Positions 7,273 through 15,964 of a stretch of 64,000 nucleotides of DNA are shown here, piece by piece (positions within the stretch are counted from its first letter, which is position 1; every line of letters begins with the position of its first letter). The position numbers and the translations under genes were made by a program. Location of the stretch: assembly GCA_016867975.1 (NCBI GenBank), contig VGIC01000002.1:1-64000 (forward strand), given 5' to 3'. Source of the DNA: Betaproteobacteria bacterium (GTDB lineage: Bacteria; Pseudomonadota; Gammaproteobacteria; Burkholderiales; Methylophilaceae). Below the pieces are notes generated by a model. That model did no database searches. It was given only the letters and a program-made list of their open reading frames with translations, and had not been told where the DNA came from.

Positions 7273-8193
7273 ATGCAATCAGATAAAGAAAATGATGCCG
7301 TTCGCCTAAAAGTTGGGCTTGCAGAGATGCTTAAAGGAGGCGTCATTATGGATGTCACCGATGCACGTCAAGCCGAAATTGCACAATCTGCAGGGGCTGT
7401 GGCTGTAATGGCCTTGGAACGGGTTCCAGCACAAATTCGGAGTGAAGGTGGCGTCGCGCGGATGGCTGCCCCGCAAAAAATTCGAGAAATTATGTCGGCC
7501 GTCAGCATTCCTGTAATGGCCAAATGCCGTATCGGACACTTTGCTGAAGCACAAATTTTGCAGGTTTTAGGTGTAGATTACATCGATGAATCAGAGGTGC
7601 TTACTCCTGCAGATGATGAATATCATGTGGATAAAAGTGCCTTCAGAGTGCCATTTGTTTGTGGAGCAAAAAATCTAGGGGAGGCCTTAAGGCGGATCAA
7701 TGAGGGTGCAGCGATGATTCGTACAAAAGGAGAAGCGGGAACTGGAGATATTGTGCATGCAGTAAAGCATTTGCGAAATATCCGTCGAGAGATTAGATCG
7801 TTAACACTCCTTGAAGATGCTGAGCTTTACTCCTACGCTAAGAATCTACAGGCACCCTATCATTTGGTTCATTTAGTGGCAAAATCTGGGAAGCTGCCAG
7901 TTCCAAATTTTTCTGCAGGAGGTGTTGCTACGCCTGCAGATGCTGCATTGGTCCGTCAACTTGGTGCCGAATCTGTATTTGTTGGTTCGGGTATCTTTAT
8001 GAAAGATTCAGTAACGTTCTGTTCCGAAGCCGAGGCTGAATCAAGAGCAAAAGCGATTGTGCGAGCCACAGTTTATTTTGAAGATCCTAAAATTCTCCTT
8101 GAAACTGCTGCTGAATTACTTGGCACCATGAAGGGTCTGGCTACATCACAGCTGGTTACTGGCGATTTACTTCAATATCGTGGGGCATCGTGA
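7273..8193 (+). CDS. pdxS: PdxS, synthase subunit of the PLP synthase complex
   Basis: PdxS condenses ribose 5-phosphate, glyceraldehyde 3-phosphate and ammonia directly into pyridoxal 5'-phosphate, without deoxyxylulose phosphate or the O2-dependent PdxH oxidase. The 306-residue barrel shows the family motifs [33 protein letters not shown] and [12 protein letters not shown]27, K84 and K151 correspond to the catalytic Asp and the two Schiff-base lysines. A GAGG ribosome site lies in the end of dnr. The stop overlaps the pdxT GTG. Most betaproteobacteria use the PdxA/PdxJ route, so this gene is unusual here and may have been acquired. Confidence 0.95.
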   Translation: MQSDKENDAVRLKVGLAEMLKGGVIMDVTDARQAEIAQSAGAVAVMALERVPAQIRSEGGVARMAAPQKIREIMSAVSIPVMAKCRIGHFAEAQILQVLGVDYIDESEVLTPADDEYHVDKSAFRVPFVCGAKNLGEALRRINEGAAMIRTKGEAGTGDIVHAVKHLRNIRREIRSLTLLEDAELYSYAKNLQAPYHLVHLVAKSGKLPVPNFSAGGVATPADAALVRQLGAESVFVGSGIFMKDSVTFCSEAEAESRAKAIVRATVYFEDPKILLETAAELLGTMKGLATSQLVTGDLLQYRGAS

Positions 8194-8792
8194 TTTCTTC
8201 TTTATCGATAGGTGTTTTAGCGCTCCAAGGTAGTTACGACGCCCATCTGCAAAGCCTTAAAAGATTCTCCGTAAATGCCAGGTTAATTCACCATGCAGAG
8301 GACTTGGCATCCATCGATGCGTTGATTGTTCCTGGCGGAGAATCAACAACCATGTTGGAGCTTCTTAAAAAAACTGGTTACTTTTGGGAAGAGTTGCAGC
8401 AATTTGTTCATAAAAAGCCATCTTTAGGAACATGCGCTGGTGCAATATTACTGGCATCAAATGTGGAAAATCCCACTCAAGACTGTTTGGGTGCGCTCGA
8501 TATCACTGTTCAGCGAAATGCTTACGGTCGACAATTACAAAGTTCAATTCATGATGGTAGGTGCAAGTTTGATGATAGTGACATTGAACTTGTATTCATA
8601 CGTGCGCCTAAAATTGTCAGAACTGGATCTGCAGTTGAAGTGCTGGCCGAACATGATGGAAGCCCGATTTGGGTGAAGCAGGGCCAAACGATGGCAGCAA
8701 CCTTTCATCCAGAGCTAACTTCGAACGCCATCGTGTATGAAAAGTGGTTAGAAAACATTAAGCCTGATATCACTGCATTGCTGAAATTTTAG
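8190..8792 (+). CDS. pdxT: PdxT, glutaminase subunit of the PLP synthase complex
   Basis: PdxT releases ammonia from glutamine and channels it to PdxS. The 200-residue class I amidotransferase has [12 protein letters not shown] at the start, the oxyanion segment PGGESTTM, the nucleophile Cys82 in LGTCAGAI, and the catalytic His-Glu in FHPEL. All catalytic residues are present. The GTG start at 8190 overlaps the pdxS stop (GTGA), so translation is coupled and the two subunits are made together. Confidence 0.95.
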   Translation: MISSLSIGVLALQGSYDAHLQSLKRFSVNARLIHHAEDLASIDALIVPGGESTTMLELLKKTGYFWEELQQFVHKKPSLGTCAGAILLASNVENPTQDCLGALDITVQRNAYGRQLQSSIHDGRCKFDDSDIELVFIRAPKIVRTGSAVEVLAEHDGSPIWVKQGQTMAATFHPELTSNAIVYEKWLENIKPDITALLKF

Positions 8793-8848
8793 ACACGTGT
8801 CATAGGCTTAAACCTTTGCGGAAATTGCATCTAATTTAAGGAGAGATA

Positions 8849-8932
8849 ATGGCGCGTTTCCAAGCCCGGGATGGTGGTAGCCAAGACCTCGACCTAATCG
8901 CTTGCGTATCGATCAACGTGCATCGGTGTTGA
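8849..8932 (+). CDS. Possible 27-residue peptide with a strong ribosome site
   Basis: An ATG at 8849 follows TAAGGAGAGATA, a good Shine-Dalgarno sequence at suitable spacing. The frame runs 27 codons (MARFQARDGGSQDLDLIACV...) to a TGA. It lies 56 bp after pdxT and is too short for the ORF track. No family is recognised and there is no signal peptide or membrane segment. It could be a leader peptide, the remnant of a longer gene, or chance. Confidence 0.3.
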   Translation: MARFQARDGGSQDLDLIACVSINVHRC

Positions 8933-8991
8933 GCGCTTTTGCAGCTAAATAATCGTATTTGAGTCGGTATATATGCATAACCTACAGACAT

Positions 8992-9017
8992 AAAAAAAGC
9001 CCACATTACTGTGAGCT
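8992..9017 (-). terminator. Intrinsic terminator of tRNA-Phe
   Basis: On the minus strand AGCTCACA-GTAA-TGTGGGCT forms an 8-bp stem with one G-U pair, followed by seven T. It lies about 10 nt past the tRNA-Phe CCA end. Confidence 0.85.
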
Positions 9018-9026
9018 TAATTTTAC

Positions 9027-9102
<76 letters not shown>

Positions 9103-9264
9103 GACATGCAAACGCTGGTGCGTTGTTTGCAAGTCGCGCATTATAGCAAATTTCATCACGGTGTGATAAAAATTTTGCTGGCGACATTGGGATATCGTCT
9201 TTTATACGATTTTTAAGTTCGTTCTGTGTTCATATTCGTTTGCGCGTTGTAGAATCCTTTTCCT

Positions 9265-10308
9265 ATGAAATTCAATATTGATCCGCCACAACAGGCGCTT
9301 AGAACAGCATTGCTGGATAAGGTGAACAAAAAAACCAAGCCTCTTGGTGCTTTGGGTTTGTTGGAGGAGGTGGCCATTCAAGTAGGGTTGATTCAACAAA
9401 CCTTGTCACCTCAATTGTCAAATCCTGCCATGTTGGTCTTTGCCGCGGATCATGGCATTGCGATTTCTGGCGTGAGTCCTTATCCACAAGCGGTGACTGC
9501 CCAGATGGTATATAACTTTCTGCAAGGTGGGGCAGCCATCAATGTGTTTGCGCATCAACATGGCATGCATTTGCGTGTGATCGATGCCGGTGTTAACCAT
9601 GATTTTGGGGTGAGTCCTGATTTGATTGATGCAAAAATTGCACGGGGGACAGCTAACTTCCTGTATGAGCCGGCCATGTCGAAAGCCCAATGCGAGCAGG
9701 CAATAATGGTGGGTGCGGCGATAGCAAGAAAGGAGTTGGCGATCGGCTGTAATGTTTTCGGTTTTGGCGAGATGGGTATAGGTAACACTTCATCTGCCAG
9801 TTGTTTGATGAGTGTGTTGTGTCAATTGCCTTTGTCTGCTTGCGTGGGACGTGGCACCGGTTTGGATGATGTAGGCTTAGCCAGAAAGTTGGCGGTACTG
9901 GAGCAAGCGGTGAGTTTGCATGCGGTTGATAACTCACAACCTATGGAGGTGCTGGCGACTTTTGGCGGCTTTGAGCTTGCTATGATGGTGGGGGCAATGT
10001 TGGGGGCTGCTGAACAAAAGGCGTTGTTGCTGGTGGATGGTTTTATTGCTACGGCTGCTTTGTTGGTTGCTAGTCAATTAGCACCGGCGATTTTGCATTA
10101 TTGTGTGTTTGCACATTGCTCAGGTGAGGCTGGGCATCGTCAATTATTACAACATTTAGGTGCGACCCCGTTACTGGATATCGGTTTGCGTCTTGGGGAG
10201 GGGACTGGTGCAGCTTTGGCCTATCCGCTCGTGCAATCAGCGGTGAATTTCTTGAATGAGATGGCTTCGTTTGAGAGCGCAGGTGTGAGCTCGCGGGGGG
10301 GGGCTTAA
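9265..10308 (+). CDS. cobT: CobT, nicotinate-nucleotide-dimethylbenzimidazole phosphoribosyltransferase
   Basis: CobT activates 5,6-dimethylbenzimidazole to alpha-ribazole phosphate, the precursor of the lower ligand of cobalamin. At 347 residues it has the normal length. Motifs include [11 protein letters not shown] near the N-terminus, [20 protein letters not shown] in the middle and [12 protein letters not shown] with the catalytic glutamate near the C-terminus. The last codons contain a run of nine G (10295-10303) just before the stop. CobS follows after 2 nt. It pairs functionally with BluB, which makes the DMB base and is encoded in the opposite-strand operon of the same island. Confidence 0.96.
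   Translation: MKFNIDPPQQALRTALLDKVNKKTKPLGALGLLEEVAIQVGLIQQTLSPQLSNPAMLVFAADHGIAISGVSPYPQAVTAQMVYNFLQGGAAINVFAHQHGMHLRVIDAGVNHDFGVSPDLIDAKIARGTANFLYEPAMSKAQCEQAIMVGAAIARKELAIGCNVFGFGEMGIGNTSSASCLMSVLCQLPLSACVGRGTGLDDVGLARKLAVLEQAVSLHAVDNSQPMEVLATFGGFELAMMVGAMLGAAEQKALLLVDGFIATAALLVASQLAPAILHYCVFAHCSGEAGHRQLLQHLGATPLLDIGLRLGEGTGAALAYPLVQSAVNFLNEMASFESAGVSSRGGA
10295..10303 (+). repeat. G9 homopolymer at the cobT-cobS junction
   Basis: Nine consecutive G within the last codons of cobT (SSRGGA-stop). One extra G in DNA or mRNA would skip the cobT stop and read through TTA ATA GTG straight into the cobS frame, giving a CobT-CobS fusion. The tract is long enough to be slippage-prone. No evidence of actual slippage is available from sequence alone. 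Confidence 0.8.
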
Positions 10309-10310
10309 TA

Positions 10311-11114
10311 GTGCAATCGCTAACAAAAGAATGGCAAAGGGTTTGCTTGGCGTTTGGATTTTTTACGCGCATTTCCGTCCCCAGCTTGGATAGTTTTAAG
10401 GAAGAGGATTTGGCTGGCGCTGCTAAGTATTTCCCCTTGGTAGGTATTGTGGTGGGGATGGTTGGTGCGGGCATGTATCTGGTTGCTACGCGCCTTTTCC
10501 CCAGCAGTATTGCAATATTGTTGAGTATGGCAGCTACGCTCTATTTGACGGGTGCTTTTCATGAGGATGGGTTGGCGGATAGTGCAGATGGCTTTGGTGG
10601 AGGATGGGGAAGAGAGCAAATACTCACTATTATGCAGGATTCCAGACTTGGCACTTATGGAGCCGTGGTGTTATGTTTGGTGTTGTTTGGTAAATATCAG
10701 GTGCTGAATGCATTGCCGGATTATTTTCTGGCATTTATCCTGGTGGTGGGGCATGCATTGAGTCGTTTAGCCGCAGTCTATGTAATGGCAAGTCTGCCTT
10801 ATGCCAAGCCTGATGGTAAGGCTAAGCCGTTGGCTACCAGGGTCGGTTGGCCGGATTTGTGCGTTGCGACGGTGTTGGCCTGTTTGCCTATACCGCTCTT
10901 CTATTGGCATTTTTCGCCATTTGTGTTTGAGGCCAAGGATTGGTTGGTGTTGGGGGGGCATTGCGTGTCACCGATGATTTTGGTTTGGATCTGGTGGCGC
11001 AATAAAATCCAACATTGGTTGGGTGGTTACACGGGTGATTGTTTAGGCGCCATGCAACAATTGACAGAGCTTGCGCTTTATATTGGGTTGCTTGCTTGGT
11101 GTCAGCAGCTATGA
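10311..11114 (+). CDS. cobS: CobS, adenosylcobinamide-GDP ribazoletransferase
   Basis: CobS is the membrane enzyme that joins adenosylcobinamide-GDP to alpha-ribazole (phosphate) to complete cobalamin. The 267-residue protein shows the family signature GAFHEDGLADSADGFGGG (about residues 81-98), with the acidic residues that bind the metal and substrate, plus the block MQDSRLGTYG. Several hydrophobic helices follow. The start is GTG 10311, 2 nt after the cobT stop. Its TGA overlaps the ATG of cobC, so cobT-cobS-cobC form a tight operon. Confidence 0.96.
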   Translation: MQSLTKEWQRVCLAFGFFTRISVPSLDSFKEEDLAGAAKYFPLVGIVVGMVGAGMYLVATRLFPSSIAILLSMAATLYLTGAFHEDGLADSADGFGGGWGREQILTIMQDSRLGTYGAVVLCLVLFGKYQVLNALPDYFLAFILVVGHALSRLAAVYVMASLPYAKPDGKAKPLATRVGWPDLCVATVLACLPIPLFYWHFSPFVFEAKDWLVLGGHCVSPMILVWIWWRNKIQHWLGGYTGDCLGAMQQLTELALYIGLLAWCQQL

Positions 11115-11677
11115 ATCTGCATTTGATACGTCATACCTCGCTCAATATTCCCGCTAGCATCTGTTATGGGCAGAGCGATGTAGATGTTTCAGAAAACTTC
11201 GAGGCTGAGTGTGCCACGCTGGCGAGTAAACTGACAGCGATTAAATTTGATGCTGTTTACGCCAGCCCATTGCAGCGTTGTACCAAGTTGGCACAGGCGC
11301 TCAATTTGGGTGCGGTTCATATAGATGAGCGTTTGAAAGAGCTACATTTCGGCGATTGGGAGATGCAAGCTTGGGAGAGTATTCCGCGCAATGTGTTTGA
11401 CACGTGGGCCAATGATTATGCGAACCTTACTCCGCCTAATGGGGAGAGCTTCTCGCAGCTACACGCGCGTACAAAGAAGTTTGTAGAGGAAGTGAGCGGA
11501 CACTCTCGTGGCAAAGAGATAGCCGTAGTAACGCATGGCGGTGTGATACGTGCCATTCTTGCGGAAGTGCTGAATATGCCGTTAAAAGGCTTATTTAGAA
11601 TCGTGATTGATCATGCCAGCGTGACGCAGATTTCGTTTGGCGAAGTAGTGCCTAGAATTCACTTTGTGAATCGATAA
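11111..11677 (+). CDS. cobC: CobC, alpha-ribazole-5'-phosphate phosphatase
   Basis: CobC is a histidine-phosphatase family enzyme that removes the 5'-phosphate from alpha-ribazole phosphate or cobalamin phosphate. From ATG 11111 it has 188 residues. The catalytic N-terminus is HLIRHTS (the RH motif), followed by ASPLQRC, ELHFGDWE and the second histidine in VVTHGGVIRA. The ORF-track start at 11039 lies inside cobS and is rejected in favour of the ATGA overlap with the cobS stop. It converges on cobD with a 4-nt gap and no obvious T-rich terminator between them. Confidence 0.93.
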   Translation: MNLHLIRHTSLNIPASICYGQSDVDVSENFEAECATLASKLTAIKFDAVYASPLQRCTKLAQALNLGAVHIDERLKELHFGDWEMQAWESIPRNVFDTWANDYANLTPPNGESFSQLHARTKKFVEEVSGHSRGKEIAVVTHGGVIRAILAEVLNMPLKGLFRIVIDHASVTQISFGEVVPRIHFVNR

Positions 11678-11681
11678 GCGA

Positions 11682-12653
11682 TCAGAGTGTTTTAAGCGCT
11701 TCCTCTAATCGTCCCCAGCCATTCTCATGGGGCAACCCAAAACGCAACGCTGGCGTGTCTGTGAATAGTCTTACCCATATGCCCCGAGTAGCCAGGTGAT
11801 GTTGCCATTGTATGGCTTTTGCTGTGGGAGTGTACTGAAACAACGCTGTGCCAGCTTGCGGTGCTAAATGATGTTCGCTGAGCAGTGCTACCAGGCGCTG
11901 ACTTTTATGGGCAAGAGCTAGACGTGTTTTGTCTTGCCAAGCCTTGTCAAGCAATGCCTGTTTTGCAATCAGGCGACTTGCGCCCGTGAGTGTCCATGGA
12001 CCTAGCTCTTCCTGTACCCTGGCAAGTTGCGAATCTTCGGCAAGTAAAAACCCCACCCTTGCCCCAGCCAAGCCAAAGAACTTGCCGAGAGAGCGTAATA
12101 CAAAGAGCCCTTCTAGGTGGGCATGTTGGGCAATGCTATATTCTGGTGTGGTATCCATAAAGGCTTCATCAACTATCAGCCAGCCACCACGTCGCCTCAA
12201 GTGGTTATGTAAGTCTAGCAGCTCCATTGGCGTGAATAATCTGGCCGTTGGGTTGTTTGGGTTGCAGATTAAGACGACGTCTGCCTGAGCTACTGACGTA
12301 TCGGCCAAGCTGGTAAAGCTGCTGACAGCATGCCCCTGACGTTGCCATGCATGTGCATGTTCACGATACATGGGGTTGAGCATGGCAACCTTACAAACTG
12401 GGCGAAGCCTTGGCAATACTTGTAATGCAGCTTGTGAACCCGCAGTAGGGAGTAGTGACTGGCATCCATAATAACTGCATGCGGACTTTATCAAATCATC
12501 GTCATTATCAGGAAGTCTTTGCCATACCGCGTCAGGAACCACTGTGACAGGGTAATTGTCTGGGTTAATCCCTGTCGATAGGTCTAGCCAGTCGGCAAGC
12601 GGGATACCGTACATTTTTGATGCCAAGGATAAGTTGCCGCCATGTTCAAGCAA
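11682..12653 (-). CDS. cobD: CobD, L-threonine-O-3-phosphate decarboxylase
   Basis: This PLP enzyme makes (R)-1-amino-2-propanol phosphate, the linker between the corrin ring and the nucleotide loop (Salmonella CobD; CobC in Pseudomonas denitrificans naming). The 323-residue aminotransferase-fold protein has the N-terminal HGGNL, DLSTGINP, the pyridine-binding ICNPNNPT, DEAFMD, and the PLP lysine in SLGKFFGLAGAR. It is complete. Its start overlaps the end of cbiB by 8 nt, consistent with coupled translation of the two enzymes that make and attach the linker. Confidence 0.92.
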   Translation of the reverse strand: MLEHGGNLSLASKMYGIPLADWLDLSTGINPDNYPVTVVPDAVWQRLPDNDDDLIKSACSYYGCQSLLPTAGSQAALQVLPRLRPVCKVAMLNPMYREHAHAWQRQGHAVSSFTSLADTSVAQADVVLICNPNNPTARLFTPMELLDLHNHLRRRGGWLIVDEAFMDTTPEYSIAQHAHLEGLFVLRSLGKFFGLAGARVGFLLAEDSQLARVQEELGPWTLTGASRLIAKQALLDKAWQDKTRLALAHKSQRLVALLSEHHLAPQAGTALFQYTPTAKAIQWQHHLATRGIWVRLFTDTPALRFGLPHENGWGRLEEALKTL

Positions 12654-13617
12654 AATGGATGCTCCTTAGAAATTCTGTCGTGATGATGATGAGGCACCAT
12701 AATATCAGGCTGTGTTTGACCAGCTTGATTGCGTGCAGAACATGATGCAACTGGGCTGGTTCGCCCATGCCTAATGTGGGGCGCTGTTTAACCGTGCCAT
12801 GATAGCTGGCTACACCGCCCAATTTTACTCTGAGCGCGCCCGCGCCGCTCGCCATCACGGGCCCTGCATTGGGGCTATACCAGGTGTGAGCTTGGGTAAG
12901 CCAGCATTTGAGCGCACTCGCCGTGTGGCCACAAAGGGCATAGCTGAGTGCAGTGAGACGTGCGGGAATTAAATTGAGCAGGTCATCCAAGCGTGCGGCA
13001 GCCCAGCCAAAATACAAAAAGCGCGGTGTGCGGTAACCCCACATGGCATCCAGTGTGTTGGCCAATCTGAAAACAAGTGCGCCTGTGCCGCCGAATAGCA
13101 CAAACCAGAAAATCGTACCGAACACCGCATCATTGCCATTCTCGAGTACAGATTCAATCGTGGCCGTGGCGATTTGATTTTCATTTAGTTGCGATGTGTC
13201 GCGGCTGACAATCATGCTGACATGATAACGAGCCTGCTCAAGGTGATGCTGCGATAGCGGTTGATAAATCTGTTCTGCATGCTGCACCAGACTGCGCGCG
13301 CCAATGGAAAAATATAATAGCAGCACGTTAGCCAGCCATGCGATTGGGTCGTGAGTTAGTGCACTGTTGGTAACAAAATAGCTGATTGCCGCAAAAGGCA
13401 CCAATAGAGAAAACCAAGCCAGCAAGCCGGCAAGCCTGACCCTTAGGGTGGTGGCGCCTATATTCAATCGCTGTTCGATCATTGCTGCTAGATTGCCAAA
13501 CCCCACCAAAGGGTGCCAGCGTTTTGGCTCACCAAGCAAAGCATCGAGCCACACTGCAACAATGATAGCGAGCCCTGTGCTATATGGGCTGATGATGGGA
13601 TAATAGTCGAATGGCAT
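12646..13617 (-). CDS. cbiB: CbiB, adenosylcobinamide-phosphate synthase
   Basis: CbiB attaches the aminopropanol (phosphate) linker to adenosylcobyric acid. The 323-residue membrane protein begins, after a short leader, with a hydrophobic helix and the family motif [18 protein letters not shown]. Later blocks are [29 protein letters not shown] and [21 protein letters not shown]. The start codon (ATG 13617) overlaps face to face with the ATG of cbiP at 13611 on the other strand, so the two divergent genes share their first codons and each promoter must lie within the other gene. Confidence 0.92.
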   Translation of the reverse strand: MPFDYYPIISPYSTGLAIIVAVWLDALLGEPKRWHPLVGFGNLAAMIEQRLNIGATTLRVRLAGLLAWFSLLVPFAAISYFVTNSALTHDPIAWLANVLLLYFSIGARSLVQHAEQIYQPLSQHHLEQARYHVSMIVSRDTSQLNENQIATATIESVLENGNDAVFGTIFWFVLFGGTGALVFRLANTLDAMWGYRTPRFLYFGWAAARLDDLLNLIPARLTALSYALCGHTASALKCWLTQAHTWYSPNAGPVMASGAGALRVKLGGVASYHGTVKQRPTLGMGEPAQLHHVLHAIKLVKHSLILWCLIIITTEFLRSIHFA

Positions 13618-15110
13618 TTAAATCACTTATGGTTCAGGGCACTACGTCTGATGCGGGGAAAAGCACCCTAGTCGCGGCACTGTGTCGCGTATTGTATCGC
13701 AGAGGCATGCGTGTTGCGCCGTTTAAGCCACAAAATATGGCGTTAAACTCGGCAGTGACTGTCGATGGCGGTGAAATCGGTCGTGCACAGGCAGTGCAGG
13801 CTTTTGCATGCGGTCTGGAGCCGCACACCGATATGAACCCTGTGTTGTTAAAACCTAACTCTGATACTGGCTGCCAGGTAATTGTGCACGGTAAAGTCGT
13901 CACCAACTTGGAAGCGACCAGTTATCATGCCTATAAACCAGTTGCCATGCGTGCGGTGCTGGATTCTTGGCGGCGCTTACAGGATCAATATGACTGCATC
14001 ATCGTAGAAGGCGCGGGTAGCCCAGCAGAGATCAATTTACGTGACAATGACATTGCCAATATGGGATTTGCCGAGGCGGTGGATTGCCCGGTCATTCTGA
14101 TAGCGGATATAGACCGTGGCGGGGTGTTTGCGCATATTGTTGGCACATTGGCATTGCTTTCCGAACCTGAAAAAGCGAGAGTGGTTGGTTTTGTTATCAA
14201 CCGCTTTAGGGGTGATATTGCACTGCTGCAATCGGGTTTGGATTGGTTGGAGCAGGAGACAGGAAAGCCGGTATTGGGCGTGCTGCCGTATTTGCATGGG
14301 TTGCACATTGAGGCTGAAGACTCAGTGCCGAAGCAGACGCAATTGAGCGGTAACGTTGCCGGTCATGTTCCAAATTCGAATGTGCTCGGCGCGAGAATAA
14401 AAGTCATTGTTCCGGTGCTGCCCCATATCAGCAACCACACGGATTTTGATGCACTGCGTTTGCATCCACAGGTGGATTTTCAATTCATTAATATGAATGA
14501 AGTTATCCCGCCTGCAGATTTGATTATCTTGCCTGGGAGCAAAAATGTGCGGGGTGATCTTGATTGTTTGCGGGCTAATGGTTGGGAGCAAGCACTTACT
14601 CATCATTTGCGCTATGGTGGAAAAGTAATTGGTGTGTGTGGCGGGTTCCAGATGCTTGGTCGCATGATACATGACCCGCTGGCGATAGAAGGAGATGCGG
14701 GCTCTAGCGCGGGGTTTGGTTGGTTGGAAATGGAAACGACGCTTGAAAAAACCAAGCAATTAAAGCAGGTCGTCGGGCAGATGGCTTTTGCAAGTGTAGC
14801 CATTACGGGTTATGAAATTCACATGGGCGTAAGCACTGGGGTTGCATTAGACAACCCCGCAATGTATTTAAATGAAGCATCTCAACCCAAGCAACCAGAA
14901 GGTGCAATGTCGCAGGACAATCAAATCGCGGGGACTTATTTGCATGGGCTGTTTGACCATCACGAGGCCTGCGCAGCTTGGCTACAGTGGGCCGGACTGC
15001 AAGTAGAGCAGCGTTTTGACTATGAAAAATTACGCGATGATGCGCTGAACCGCTTGGCAGACTGTGTGGAAAAGCATTTAGATTGGGATAGGGTGGCAGA
15101 ATATATTTAG
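13611..15110 (+). CDS. cbiP: CbiP/CobQ, cobyric acid synthase
   Basis: This glutamine amidotransferase amidates the b, d, e and g side chains of adenosylcobyrinic acid a,c-diamide. The 499-residue protein has the N-terminal ATP-binding domain starting [14 protein letters not shown], followed by [11 protein letters not shown] and [12 protein letters not shown]. The C-terminal class I-like glutaminase domain has [10 protein letters not shown] (nucleophile Cys) and the His in TYLHGLFDH. It is full length. ATG 13611 gives the usual family N-terminus; its 7-bp overlap with the divergent cbiB start is noted separately. The next plus-strand gene is far downstream, so it is probably monocistronic. 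Confidence 0.96.
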   Translation: MAFKSLMVQGTTSDAGKSTLVAALCRVLYRRGMRVAPFKPQNMALNSAVTVDGGEIGRAQAVQAFACGLEPHTDMNPVLLKPNSDTGCQVIVHGKVVTNLEATSYHAYKPVAMRAVLDSWRRLQDQYDCIIVEGAGSPAEINLRDNDIANMGFAEAVDCPVILIADIDRGGVFAHIVGTLALLSEPEKARVVGFVINRFRGDIALLQSGLDWLEQETGKPVLGVLPYLHGLHIEAEDSVPKQTQLSGNVAGHVPNSNVLGARIKVIVPVLPHISNHTDFDALRLHPQVDFQFINMNEVIPPADLIILPGSKNVRGDLDCLRANGWEQALTHHLRYGGKVIGVCGGFQMLGRMIHDPLAIEGDAGSSAGFGWLEMETTLEKTKQLKQVVGQMAFASVAITGYEIHMGVSTGVALDNPAMYLNEASQPKQPEGAMSQDNQIAGTYLHGLFDHHEACAAWLQWAGLQVEQRFDYEKLRDDALNRLADCVEKHLDWDRVAEYI

Positions 15111-15218
15111 GGTGCTTCTATAAATGCCCATTTTTGCGAGCATCAGCTGCGCTGATTGCTTGTTTAAACCACTTGGTGGCATTACTGCGAGCCAGTTACG
15201 CGATGCTTCTTCTAGCGC

Positions 15219-15431
15219 TTATAAGACCTTAATTTGCTGTCCTAAACATTCTACGAGTTGCCCGCTACGTATTTTTGCAGTTTTGCGAAATTCCACTTCA
15301 CCATCCACGGTGACCAGCCCTTCAGCTACCATGGCTTTACCTTGGCCGCCACTTTCGGCGATACCTTCTGTTTTAAGTAAATCACAAAGGGCAATGTATT
15401 CGCCTTTTAATTTAAATGTCGTGATTTCCAT
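15219..15431 (-). CDS. S4-domain RNA-binding protein, YbcJ type
   Basis: A 70-residue protein made of a single S4 RNA-binding fold: ALCDLLKTEGIAESGGQGKAMV, then GLVTVDGEVE with the characteristic basic and glycine pattern and FRKTAKIRSG. It resembles E. coli YbcJ, whose exact role is unclear. It is the last gene of the minus-strand cobalamin operon, 2 nt after cobU. No functional link to cobalamin is known; it is probably just co-transcribed. The overlapping plus-strand ORF 15124-15444 is a shadow. Confidence 0.85.
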   Translation of the reverse strand: MEITTFKLKGEYIALCDLLKTEGIAESGGQGKAMVAEGLVTVDGEVEFRKTAKIRSGQLVECLGQQIKVL

Positions 15432-15433
15432 GC

Positions 15434-15964
15434 TTATCCTTTGAGGTGAAGTGGTAGCCCGGCAGCAATAAAACTCACATTGTCTGCGATGTTGGCAATC
15501 GCTTGGTTCAGTCTACCCTGTTCATCTTGGAACTGGCGATTAATTTCGCCCAGTGGCACGATTCCCATACCCACTTCATTGCTGACCAGAAACATATGCC
15601 CTTGCACAGAAGGCAGTGCGTCAAGTAGTGTCTTACGCTCTTGATCCCAATTTAAGTGTTTTGGACGTTCGCAATCGGGGCAAATGCATTGTGCCAACCA
15701 GAGTGTGAGGCAATCTACAATGACACATTCGCCTGCTTTGGCATGCGTTAACATTGCTTCTGCCAAATTGAAAGATTGCTCAATAGTTTTCCAATGGGCG
15801 GGACGTCTGTTTTTGTGATGCGCTACGCGCTGGCCAAATTCGGCATCATAAACTTGAGCGGTGGCAATGTAGGTGACTGGCAAACCACTTTCCGTAGCCA
15901 GTTTTTCTGCAAATGCGCTTTTGCCGGAACGGGCGCCGCCTAGAATCAGGTGAATATTACGCAT
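15434..15964 (-). CDS. cobU: CobU, adenosylcobinamide kinase and guanylyltransferase
   Basis: CobU phosphorylates adenosylcobinamide and transfers GMP to give adenosylcobinamide-GDP, the substrate of CobS. From ATG 15964 it has 176 residues, the normal family length. It starts LILGGARSGKSAFAE (P-loop), then HHKNRRPAHWKT with the histidine that carries GMP, VDCLTLWL and VSNEVGMGIVP. The longer ORF-track start at 16120 would add 52 residues inside bluB without similarity. The start overlaps the bluB end by 8 nt, in line with tight coupling. Confidence 0.95.
   Translation of the reverse strand: MRNIHLILGGARSGKSAFAEKLATESGLPVTYIATAQVYDAEFGQRVAHHKNRRPAHWKTIEQSFNLAEAMLTHAKAGECVIVDCLTLWLAQCICPDCERPKHLNWDQERKTLLDALPSVQGHMFLVSNEVGMGIVPLGEINRQFQDEQGRLNQAIANIADNVSFIAAGLPLHLKG

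Noticed and set aside
15124-15444. Plus-strand 106-aa ORF
   Set aside because: Antisense to the S4-domain protein, which has clear family motifs.
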